Positions 7,335 through 13,378 of a DNA stretch of 13,378 nt are shown here, piece by piece. Position numbers and translations under genes: made by a program. Source of the DNA: JBHIFB01 sp046760905 (GTDB taxonomy: Bacteria; Gemmatimonadota; CAZMKB01); the NCBI GenBank assembly GCA_046760905.1, contig JBHIFB010000085.1:1-13378 (forward strand), read 5' to 3'. Position 1 is the stretch's first letter. Each line of letters starts with the position of its first letter. The notes beneath the pieces are model-generated. The model ran no database searches and was not told the DNA's origin. It saw only the letters and a list, made by a program, of their open reading frames with translations.

Positions 7335-8448
7335 GACAGCCGCTCTGACATGGTGGAATGCGAGCGCCTACTATGCGGTTGCGGTTTCCAGGGGCCTTAA
7401 GGGCCTGGGCCATCGTCTGCTCTTTATTGGGGCCCCGGGTTCACCGGCCCTTTTGAAGGCGGCAGAATACGGTATCGAGGTGGAGGAGGGGATCGACCTG
7501 AAGAGAAACACACCTTCAGGCTTTGTCAAAAACCTCGATCGATTGAGGAGGCTCTTCCTGGAATTCGGACCTGACGTCATAAATGCCCATCAGGGGGAAG
7601 GACACCTGCTCTGTGCACTGGCTTCCAGAATCACTCCCGGCAGGAGAGTGATAGTGAGGACACGTGCCGACATCCGCAGACCCAAGACGCATCCGCTCGG
7701 TCGGGTTCTTTACGGGAAGCTCACGGATGCAGTTGTGACCAGTGGTAGATTCATGCTGGATGATGGTTATTTCAGAAATTTTTCATTCGCCGATGACAAA
7801 GTGCATAATATCTACGCCGGTATCGATACCGACTACTTCTCTCCCGACGAAAGCGAGAGGAGACTCAGGAAGGAGCTTGGGATCGGGAAAGACGAGCTGC
7901 TCGTCGGCATAGTAGCGCGCCTTTCCAGCGTGAAGGGCCATCAAACATTTTTAGGCGCCGCATCAATGGTGGCGTCCAGAATTGAGGGGGTGAGCTTCCT
8001 CATCGCCGGTCAGGAGGAGGAGGTGAGCAGGGAGGAGTTGATGAAGGCAGCCGTAGCAGGAGGTATTGCAAGAAAAGTGCACTTCATCACGAGGTACCCC
8101 GACCCGAGGGAGATCATCGACGCTATCGATATAGGAGTTATCGCTTCCCTTGGTTCCGAGGCGGTTTCGAGGGCGGCACTCGAGTATATGGCGATGGGAA
8201 GACCCGTCGTTTCAACCACCGCCGGGGTTTTGCCGGAAGTGATTCTTGACGGGGAGACGGGCATTTTGATAAAGCCGGGTGACCAGCAGGAGATGGCGAA
8301 TGCTCTCATAGGGCTGCTTGGCGATGCACGCAAGAGGACCCTCATGGGACAGGCCGGTAGAAGAAGGGCGGTGGAACGTTTCTCATTGGAAGAGATGGCC
8401 AAAAAAACCGAAACGCTATATCTGGAGCTGCTTGAAAGGAAACGTTAA
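7309..8448 (+). CDS. GT4 family glycosyltransferase
   Basis: This is a GT-B retaining glycosyltransferase of the GT4 group, 379 residues from the start chosen here. The N-terminal half carries WWNASAYYAVAVSRGL, a GSPAL loop and NAHQGEGH. The C-terminal donor domain has GIVARLSSVKGH and the EX7E signature (E284 and E292, in SEAVSRAALE), followed by GRPVVST. It should act in the cytoplasm, transferring a nucleotide-activated sugar in LPS or exopolysaccharide assembly; donor and acceptor are unknown. The frame stays open back to an ATG at 7228. I prefer GTG 7309: homology-like sequence starts there (KLKIIETAALTWW), GGAG stands 10 nt before it, and the overlap with the GT9 gene falls to 26 bp instead of about 107. 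The start remains the least certain part. Confidence 0.86.
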   Translation: MDRKLKIIETAALTWWNASAYYAVAVSRGLKGLGHRLLFIGAPGSPALLKAAEYGIEVEEGIDLKRNTPSGFVKNLDRLRRLFLEFGPDVINAHQGEGHLLCALASRITPGRRVIVRTRADIRRPKTHPLGRVLYGKLTDAVVTSGRFMLDDGYFRNFSFADDKVHNIYAGIDTDYFSPDESERRLRKELGIGKDELLVGIVARLSSVKGHQTFLGAASMVASRIEGVSFLIAGQEEEVSREELMKAAVAGGIARKVHFITRYPDPREIIDAIDIGVIASLGSEAVSRAALEYMAMGRPVVSTTAGVLPEVILDGETGILIKPGDQQEMANALIGLLGDARKRTLMGQAGRRRAVERFSLEEMAKKTETLYLELLERKR

Positions 8449-8487
8449 GCGGATAAATCACCGAAAGTCACAAGCACGAAGCGGTTG

Positions 8488-8515
8488 TTGACTTCCAAGG
8501 GTAGTAAGGTATGTT
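8488..8515 (+). promoter_or_regulatory. Probable promoter of the GT2 gene
   Basis: TTGACT (8488-8493) and TATGTT (8510-8515) are 16 bp apart in the short gap before the GT2 gene. The boxes are weaker than those of the neighbouring units. Overlapping TA-rich hexamers around 8513-8529 offer other -10 choices. Confidence 0.4.
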
Positions 8516-8554
8516 ATATACTACTTATATAACCGCGGATGGAGACGTTTTAGT

Positions 8555-9337
8555 ATGAATCGTGAAACAATCACGGCCATCGTGATGACATTCAACGAGG
8601 AGCACAACATTAAAAACTGCCTCGACACACTCACCTGGGCCGATGAGCTCATCGTAGCCGACACGGGGAGCACCGACAGGACCGTAGAACTCTCCAGGGA
8701 CTACACGGATAAAATCCTCGAGCTGCCCTGGTACGGTTATGGCCCTACGAGGAACATGGCTCTGAAGCAGGCAAGCTGTGATTGGGTACTGTTCGTTGAT
8801 GCCGATGAACGGGTGACGGTGGAGCTCCGGGATAAGATATTGAATATACTCCTATCCAGAGGCGATCGTTACACCGCATACCGGATATCACGAAAATCGA
8901 ATTTCGTCGGGAGGTGGATCAAGGGATGCGGATGGTATCCGGGATACGTGTTGAGGCTTTGTAGAAACTCGGTTGGCAGATACACGGATGCCACGGTCCA
9001 TGAATCGCTGGAGGTCGAAGGCGAAGTCGGTACTCTCAGGGGTGACCTTCTCCATTACACGGATCCTGATCTCGAATATTACTTCAAGAAGTTCAACCTG
9101 TATACGACGCTTGCGGCCGAGGATATGGTGAGGAAAGGCAAGAAACCGAGAATATATGACCTTCTCGTGAGACCGCCCGCTACATTCCTTAAGATGTATT
9201 TTCTCAAGCGCGGTTTCATAGACGGCTTCGAGGGATTCGCCCTCTGCGTTCTCTCCTCCTTCCAGGTGTTCACCAAGTATACGAAAGCTATCTTTCTCTG
9301 GAGGTCGAAAAACAGGAGAGCTGCTCAAAGCAGATGA
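8555..9337 (+). CDS. GT2 glycosyltransferase, WaaE/KdtX-like
   Basis: This 260-residue inverting GT-A glycosyltransferase belongs to the LPS-core WaaE/KdtX-like branch of GT2. The N-terminus reads TAIVMTFNEEHNI, typical of the branch. The nucleotide-binding Asp lies in VADTGSTD (D36) and the metal-binding DxD in LFVDADER (D82, D84). The segments GYGPTRNMAL and TVHESL also fit. The C-terminal third is basic and partly hydrophobic (YFLKRGFIDGFEGFALC), consistent with a monotopic association with the inner membrane. GGAG at 8541 stands 10 nt before the ATG. Its last 13 bp overlap the end of the oppositely transcribed ligase-like gene. By family analogy it would add a sugar to the lipopolysaccharide inner core; the actual sugar is not determinable. 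Confidence 0.88.
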   Translation: MNRETITAIVMTFNEEHNIKNCLDTLTWADELIVADTGSTDRTVELSRDYTDKILELPWYGYGPTRNMALKQASCDWVLFVDADERVTVELRDKILNILLSRGDRYTAYRISRKSNFVGRWIKGCGWYPGYVLRLCRNSVGRYTDATVHESLEVEGEVGTLRGDLLHYTDPDLEYYFKKFNLYTTLAAEDMVRKGKKPRIYDLLVRPPATFLKMYFLKRGFIDGFEGFALCVLSSFQVFTKYTKAIFLWRSKNRRAAQSR

Positions 9338-10527
9338 TCGGCTCTGGCCTCCCCGCCGGACCCGGAGATTAAGAGCCCCGCAAGAAAGAAAAAATCCATC
9401 CCTGCCGAAGGTCCCATGAGTTGAGCATCGAACAGATTACCGACAAGGAATCCGATGTAACCCCAGAAAAGAGCCCTGGACAGACCATCCCCCCGTGAGA
9501 GCTGCCTACCAAGTGCGACCAGAACCCACAAGAACAGAGCCAGCCCGATTACACCTCCCTCTGCAGCGATGGTCGCATACACGTTGTGAAGATGTTTCAT
9601 GCTTCCGCTCGCAGCGTCTATGTAATAACCCTCAGCTCGTGATCGCTCCAGATACTCCGGATTCCGGACCAGCTGCCCCGGCCCGAGACCCGTGATCGGG
9701 TGCTCGGATATGATCCATCCGGCTACACGCAGGCTGCTCATCCGAGATACTATGGATGAATCCACCGAGATCATCCACTCCAGCCGGGTACGAATCCCGG
9801 GGGCTGTGAGAACCAGGATAAAAAAAACTGCGAGGGCTGTGGAAATCACATACGTACGAATGCGCTTATGCTTGAGTTCCATCACCGTGTATCCCAGCAG
9901 GGTGGGGATGAAGGCGATGTAGTAACCCCTCGATCCGGAGAGGATGAGTCCAACGAACGAAGCCACTGTGACGGCCCACCAGCCTCGTTTCCCGCTGGAT
10001 AAGGACTTGTAAGCTAAAACGGGCAGTATGATCACCATGCAGGCGGCAAAGTCGTTGTGATGATGCAGAGCCCAGATCATTCCCTCTCGCCACAGGTCCC
10101 GAACCAGGGCATTGTCCCGGGGGAAGATTCCCGTGCCGGCCACGAGCGAGGCAATTATGATCAGGAACCAGGCGCCGGCATAGAGTCTCAAGAGCTCATC
10201 TCTCTTTCCAGCTATGGAGATCCCGACTGTGAAAGGGAGAACCCAGCTCAATAGCGCATCGGGAATCTCGATGAGCGCGGTCTTCGGCGCGTCCACAAAG
10301 ATCGACCGTACGGCCCAGTAAACGATGAGTACGAGCAGTGGCAACAGGATAAGACGACCTTTCTCCCGGCACTCTTTCCGCAAGAGTGAAGGGAGGGCGA
10401 GCACACCACTTATGTATCCGGCAAGATGGGCAAAGGGCATGCCAATGGCGAATAGGATGCCCGCGATATACTCTCTCAGATAATTTTTAGCGGATTCGGG
10501 ATTTCTCACCTTTTTATATAAATGCAC
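9325..10527 (-). CDS. O-antigen ligase/polymerase-like membrane protein
   Basis: This 400-residue multi-pass membrane protein has the Wzy_C (RfaL/WaaL-like) domain. I see roughly ten hydrophobic segments. The domain signature LILSGSRGYYIAF (about 192-204) is followed by a periplasmic-type loop with GLGPGQL and by the conserved tail HNVYATIAAEGGVIGLALFL. Such proteins join O-antigen or other glycans to lipid A-core (ligase) or polymerise repeat units (Wzy) at the periplasmic face. Sequence alone does not separate the two, and the absence of a flippase nearby leaves both open. The GTG start at 10527 has no good ribosome binding site. TATATT at 10554-10549 on the minus strand could be a -10, with only a poor -35. 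The neighbouring glycosyltransferases support a role in LPS or surface glycan assembly. Confidence 0.85.
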   Translation of the reverse strand: MHLYKKVRNPESAKNYLREYIAGILFAIGMPFAHLAGYISGVLALPSLLRKECREKGRLILLPLLVLIVYWAVRSIFVDAPKTALIEIPDALLSWVLPFTVGISIAGKRDELLRLYAGAWFLIIIASLVAGTGIFPRDNALVRDLWREGMIWALHHHNDFAACMVIILPVLAYKSLSSGKRGWWAVTVASFVGLILSGSRGYYIAFIPTLLGYTVMELKHKRIRTYVISTALAVFFILVLTAPGIRTRLEWMISVDSSIVSRMSSLRVAGWIISEHPITGLGPGQLVRNPEYLERSRAEGYYIDAASGSMKHLHNVYATIAAEGGVIGLALFLWVLVALGRQLSRGDGLSRALFWGYIGFLVGNLFDAQLMGPSAGMDFFFLAGLLISGSGGEARADHLL

Positions 10528-10765
10528 ACCAGAGGTAGTTAAAAATAAAATATACTCCAGCGGTGATCGTGAAAGTAAAAAACTTGATTGACTTCATTCT
10601 CCGAGGAGTAAATATTTATCGAAACAATCTCTAATTCAAGGGTGGGGGGTGAAGCTCAAAGACAGTAGCGCATGATTCACAGCTCCTTGGGAGTGAAGGG
10701 ATCGGGAGATTTTCCAGGATAAAACTGGTGGGTTATGGATAGGGTGATGCAGCGCTTTCATATTA
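10528..10765. other. Spacer between ligase gene and tetR
   Basis: This spacer is AT-rich near the ligase start and marks the composition change to the GC-rich operon. A plus-strand TTGACT (10588-10593) has only poorly spaced -10 candidates (TAAATA at 15 bp, TATTTA at 19 bp), and no gene follows it. An imperfect hairpin, TTCAC (10676-10680) with GTGAA (10693-10697), lies between the operon end and the ligase gene and lacks a T-run. I see no small gene. Confidence 0.4.
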
Positions 10766-11365
10766 TCAAATCAGCTCACCCCCGAGACCCCGGACGAGGA
10801 CGGCGAGGGCCGTCGAATTGATCGAGGTGGCGTCAGAACGAGGCTCCTCGAAGACCCTGTGCATCACCATTCCATCGTAGACCGAGAGGAGGAGCTCGGC
10901 CGTGGCAAGGGGATCAAGATCACGGCGTATCGTCCCCTCGTCCTGCCCCTGACGGATGAGATCGATGAGGAGGGTCCGCATCGTGCCGTAGATATGCTCG
11001 AGCGAGACGTCGCGGTTCGAGTGCTCGAGGGTAAGGTAATCCAGGTAGACGGAACAGTAATCCTCCCACCCCGCGGCGTGCTCGAGGGCGAAGGAGATCA
11101 CGACGAACAGGCGGTCGGCTGGTCCATCGGCGGAATTCATGGCCCTGACCGCACCGGCTCTGAATGATTCGAAGTAACGATCGAACGCGAAGCGGAGGAT
11201 GTCGGACTTGTTCTCGAAGTATTCGTAGAGGGTCCCCTTACCGATGCCCGCGGCCCGGGCTATGTCGACCATCCTCGTTTCGTGGTACCCGAGTTCACGG
11301 AACACCGTGACTGCGGCTTCGCTTATGGCTTCCCTCTTCTCTTCCCTGTCGACGATCTTCGGCAC
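10766..11365 (-). CDS. TetR-family repressor, last gene of the corrinoid operon
   Basis: This 199-residue TetR/AcrR-type regulator has an N-terminal helix-turn-helix: VFRELGYHETRMVDIARAAG leads into GKGTLYEYFENKSDI (about 20-56), matching the family closely. The C-terminal helical domain (about 70-199) would bind an unknown ligand and form the dimer. The GTG start at 11365-11363 is preceded by GAGAAGGAG with 5-nt spacing. It is the third gene of the operon, 32 bp after the HgcAB-like gene, with no promoter visible between. The obvious operator is the 38-bp palindrome before the first gene, giving negative autoregulation. Known HgcAB systems are more often linked to ArsR-type regulators, so the TetR partner is worth noting. 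The inducer could be a substrate or product of the methyltransferase pair, but this is inference. Confidence 0.88.
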   Translation of the reverse strand: MPKIVDREEKREAISEAAVTVFRELGYHETRMVDIARAAGIGKGTLYEYFENKSDILRFAFDRYFESFRAGAVRAMNSADGPADRLFVVISFALEHAAGWEDYCSVYLDYLTLEHSNRDVSLEHIYGTMRTLLIDLIRQGQDEGTIRRDLDPLATAELLLSVYDGMVMHRVFEEPRSDATSINSTALAVLVRGLGGELI

Positions 11366-11397
11366 GGGTTCTCCTTCTCAACATGAAAACACGATCT

Positions 11398-12483
11398 TCA
11401 CCGGGAGCCGCCGCTGCGACCCGGACCGCCTCCGAGCGACAGGGCTCCTTCAGGGCACTGCTTTACGCAGGCCCCGCACGAGAAGCAGGCCTCCCGGTCC
11501 CGAAAGGTCACCTTCTTGTCTTCGCCGAGCCCCGCGTACACGCCGATCGGGCAGATGTCCCAGCACGTCAGGCAGCCGCGGCACCTGTCGCGATCGAGCA
11601 TCACGCGGCCCGTCTCCTTCTCCGAGAAGAGCGAGCCGAACCTCGAGAACCCGAGCCGCCGCATCATCTCCTCGGCGTCGGATGTCCGCGGCGACAGTGT
11701 GCCCGCGATGTCGAAGCCGGCCACGAAGAAGATGGGGAAGACGGCGACCAGCCATCCCGCGTGGACGAACGGCCTCCCGAGTGTGTACCAGTCGATCCCG
11801 GCCCATGCCGCATCGACGATGAGTGCCGCCAGCATCGCCTGGCCCCAGCCGGTTTTGCCGGGAATCACGTCGAGGAGGATGTAGAGTGACGCCACCGCCC
11901 CCCAGAACAGAATGGTTAAACAGGAGAGTCGGCCCGGCGAGACGACGGCCACCACGATGGCGATCAACAGGTAGAGCGGGAAGTTCATGGGGAGGAACAT
12001 GTCGATGCGGTGACCGAGGCCGAAGTCGAAGCGGCGCATTTTTTCCGTCTTCTTCTTCCCGGCGTCGAGGTAGGTCGGGATGTCCCGGGCGTAGACAGGA
12101 CCGAACCTGCAGCGGAAGCTGGTCTTACGCTCGACGGCCTCCCGATCCACGCCTGGTGCCGAGAGGGGCGGCAGGATGATCTCGCGGTGGGACACTCTCT
12201 CGTAGAGCCGCGATACCTTAACGGCGTCGATGACACGGTTCTCGGTGAGGATCCCCCCGGCGGCGGCGCACCAGACGTTGATCCCCTCGGAGTCGGCGAT
12301 GAGGAGCCACAGGTTTCTGCCTTCGAGGGCGCGGCGGACCCGCTTGACCGTCAATGTGAAGTTGGAGGTGACTATGACGGGAGATCCCTCGTCGGGCTTT
12401 CCCACCGGGAAGAGACCCGTCTGGGCCCGGTGAGGCAGCCACCGGGAGAGGTAGGCCACGAACCAGCCGGTCAGCGTCTTCAT
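11398..12483 (-). CDS. hgcAB: HgcAB-like fusion: corrinoid domain, TM helices, ferredoxin
   Basis: This 361-residue membrane protein fuses what are normally HgcA and HgcB. Residues about 20-142 match the HgcA corrinoid-binding domain: SPVIVTSNFTLTVKRV, then the cap-helix motif INVWCAA with Cys72 as predicted lower cobalt ligand, then ILPPLSAPGV and FGPVYARDIP. Residues about 160-260 form roughly four transmembrane helices (HgcA has five). Residues about 290-350 are a bacterial-type ferredoxin with CRGCLTCWDICP and CFSCGACVKQCP, two [4Fe-4S] clusters. HgcA passes a methyl group from a corrinoid to Hg(II), and HgcB reduces the corrinoid. Two departures stand out: the motif continues AAAGG instead of the usual AAGKG, and no cysteine follows the second cluster, where HgcB has vicinal cysteines. 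Mercury methylation is therefore doubtful; corrinoid methyl transfer to another acceptor fits better. Fused HgcAB-like proteins are known in some archaea, as I recall. Its ATG overlaps the previous stop (ATGA). Confidence 0.88.
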   Translation of the reverse strand: MKTLTGWFVAYLSRWLPHRAQTGLFPVGKPDEGSPVIVTSNFTLTVKRVRRALEGRNLWLLIADSEGINVWCAAAGGILTENRVIDAVKVSRLYERVSHREIILPPLSAPGVDREAVERKTSFRCRFGPVYARDIPTYLDAGKKKTEKMRRFDFGLGHRIDMFLPMNFPLYLLIAIVVAVVSPGRLSCLTILFWGAVASLYILLDVIPGKTGWGQAMLAALIVDAAWAGIDWYTLGRPFVHAGWLVAVFPIFFVAGFDIAGTLSPRTSDAEEMMRRLGFSRFGSLFSEKETGRVMLDRDRCRGCLTCWDICPIGVYAGLGEDKKVTFRDREACFSCGACVKQCPEGALSLGGGPGRSGGSR

Positions 12484-13145
12484 GTGCGGTTCTCCTTTAC
12501 AGCCGCGAGGGAGAGGAAGCTCCCGAGGGCGGTCCTCTCCTCACGCTCGATGCGAAAGCCCGCCTGCCGGATGAGACCGGGGAGCCCTTCCACGGGTCGG
12601 GTCGTCGTCTGCGTGAGGGCGAAGGTCAGGGCGAGGAGCGGGATACGCACGAGGTCGTATGCGAGCCTCCTGCCGAAGGTTTCCGGCCTCACTTCGTCGG
12701 CGACGACGAGGCGGCCACCGGGAGTCAGGATGCGGGATGCGTGATTGAGGGCGTAGGACCGTTCGTCCGGGGAGAGTTCAGAGAAGACGAGCGTCGACAT
12801 GACTACGTCGAAGCTCCGGTCCGCGAACCCGTCCATTCCGGAGATCCCCATCTCGATCAGCTCGATCGAATTCCCCAGCCCGAACGACTCGATCTTCTCC
12901 CGGGCCACGGCGAGCATCGGAGCCGACACGTCGAAACCGGTCACCCGGGCCCCGGCGCGGGCCGCGAGGACGGCGGCGGTTCCGGTCCCGCAACCGATGT
13001 CGAGCACCCTGTCGCCCGGTCTCACGTTCTCGGCAACAAGCCGCTCCTTCACCTTCTCAAAGCGGCCGAGTGACAGGAGTGCGATCCCCCGGTCGTAGCG
13101 GCGCGGCTGCGATTCGAGGATCTTCATGTAGATGAAACTGGACAA
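12480..13145 (-). CDS. cpaM: SAM methyltransferase, CpaM-like, corrinoid-associated
   Basis: This 221-residue class I SAM-dependent methyltransferase has motif I VLDIGCGTGTAAVL (47-60), the acidic strand end GFD (D72) and a motif near FDVVMSTLVFSELSP. The N-terminal block MKILESQPRRYDRGIALLSLGR (from residue 7) resembles a family I recall as corrinoid protein-associated methyltransferase CpaM, found beside corrinoid proteins; this was not searched. After the core, a hydrophobic stretch (YDLVRIPLLALTFAL) may bring it to the membrane next to its partner. It could methylate the corrinoid, the partner protein or the final substrate. The TTG start at 13145 is chosen because GAGGAAG lies 5 nt upstream; the internal ATG at 13127 has no ribosome binding site. 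It is the first gene of the operon and overlaps the HgcAB-like gene by 4 bp, implying translational coupling. Confidence 0.85.
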   Translation of the reverse strand: MSSFIYMKILESQPRRYDRGIALLSLGRFEKVKERLVAENVRPGDRVLDIGCGTGTAAVLAARAGARVTGFDVSAPMLAVAREKIESFGLGNSIELIEMGISGMDGFADRSFDVVMSTLVFSELSPDERSYALNHASRILTPGGRLVVADEVRPETFGRRLAYDLVRIPLLALTFALTQTTTRPVEGLPGLIRQAGFRIEREERTALGSFLSLAAVKENRT

Positions 13146-13174
13146 GGTGCCTTCCTCAAAAACGGCTAAATTCC

Positions 13175-13212
13175 ATCTTTATATTGACCGACGCGTCGGT
13201 CAATATAAAGAT
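13175..13212. promoter_or_regulatory. Perfect 38-bp palindrome, TetR-type operator
   Basis: Two 19-bp arms (ATCTTTATATTGACCGACG and its exact complement) meet at 13193/13194 with no mismatch or spacer. The core TTGACCGACG/CGTCGGTCAA is typical of TetR-family operators. It covers the predicted -10, start site and early leader of the cpaM-like operon, whose last gene is a TetR regulator, so repression by blocking RNA polymerase is the simplest reading. The palindrome is directly seen; its pairing with this TetR is inferred. Confidence 0.85.
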
Positions 13213-13236
13213 AATCAAAGAAAGTGTTCCCGTCAA
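13208..13236 (-). promoter_or_regulatory. Promoter of the cpaM-HgcAB-tetR operon
   Basis: On the minus strand, TTGACG (13236-13231) and TATCTT (13213-13208) are separated by 17 bp. The -35 has one mismatch and the -10 two. The -10 enters the palindrome, and transcription would begin near 13201 inside it. A leader of about 55 nt follows to the TTG start. Confidence 0.55.
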
Positions 13237-13378
13237 GGTATTTTCCGGTTGATCCTGCCTTCCTGCCCTGCATACGACCAGGTTCCCTCGGGCGGGGATC
13301 CGGAAACCACTCACAGCCCTTGAAACCTAAGTGGTCGCGTTCGCAATTACGGTAACATATTATCACTCTGGGAAGCGA
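13237..13378. other. Upstream flank of the operon
   Basis: No convincing gene starts here on either strand before the window ends. The only notable string is TTCCGGTTGATCCTGCC at 13243-13259, identical to the 5' end of archaeal 16S rRNA, but the following bases do not continue as rRNA. Confidence 0.4.

Noticed and set aside
11398..12483. Acetyl-CoA synthase corrinoid protein (CdhD/CdhE) as the identity of the fusion protein
   Set aside because: The domain is short, is followed by transmembrane helices and carries the NVWC cap-helix motif, which fits HgcA rather than the large soluble CdhD or CdhE barrel proteins.
11244..12744. Long plus-strand open frames opposite the HgcAB-like, methyltransferase and tetR genes
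   Set aside because: They are by-products of high GC. Their translations are Arg/Pro/Ser-rich and low in complexity, while the minus-strand frames carry clear domain motifs.
13132..13366. Open frames on both strands around the operator, sharing the peptide YIDRRVGQYKD
   Set aside because: The shared peptide arises because the 38-bp palindrome reads the same on both strands. No ribosome binding site or other coding signal supports them.
13243..13378. Start of an rRNA operon
   Set aside because: Only the first 17 bases match archaeal 16S rRNA; the continuing sequence is unrelated.

Overview
The window looks like chromosomal DNA from a Gram-negative-type bacterium, probably of an uncultured lineage near the Fibrobacteres-Chlorobi-Bacteroidetes assemblage. 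This placement is inferred from gene content: a PorX-type response regulator, a large secreted bacillopeptidase F-like subtilase, a lipoprotein, and LPS or exopolysaccharide glycosyltransferases with an O-antigen-ligase-type membrane protein. Most of the window has about 50% GC. The last operon (10766-13145) is clearly richer: hand counts of 60-base lines give 65% and 68% there against 50% and 53% in the porX and glycosyltransferase genes.

Layout. Bases 1-222 hold no gene but a cluster of hairpins, including a perfect 15-bp inverted repeat that looks like a transposon or REP-type end. At 328-495 (minus) lies a 55-codon gene for a four-cysteine mini-protein with its own promoter and ribosome binding site. 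A secreted S8 protease (812-3394, minus) is divergent from a PorX-like receiver-PglZ protein (3571-5142, plus). Next come a putative lipoprotein with a DUF11-like domain (5368-6030), a GT9 glycosyltransferase (6204-7334) overlapping a GT4 glycosyltransferase (7309-8448), and a GT2 glycosyltransferase (8555-9337). The GT2 gene overlaps, tail to tail, an O-antigen ligase/polymerase-like gene (9325-10527, minus). Several of these units carry near-perfect sigma-70 promoters (TTGACA, 17-18 bp, TATAAT).

The most interesting part is the GC-rich minus-strand operon at 10766-13145. In transcription order it encodes a CpaM-like SAM methyltransferase, a membrane protein that fuses an HgcA-like corrinoid domain to an HgcB-like two-cluster ferredoxin, and a TetR-family repressor. 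A perfect 38-bp palindrome (13175-13212) overlaps the predicted -10 and start site of the operon, so an autoregulated unit is likely. The fusion keeps the HgcA cap-helix motif NVWC but has no cysteine after the second ferredoxin cluster, where HgcB has its mercury-handling thiols. It therefore looks like a corrinoid methyl-transfer and electron-delivery module whose substrate may not be mercury. The substrate and the TetR ligand cannot be read from the sequence.

No rRNA, tRNA or CRISPR array was recognised by eye.
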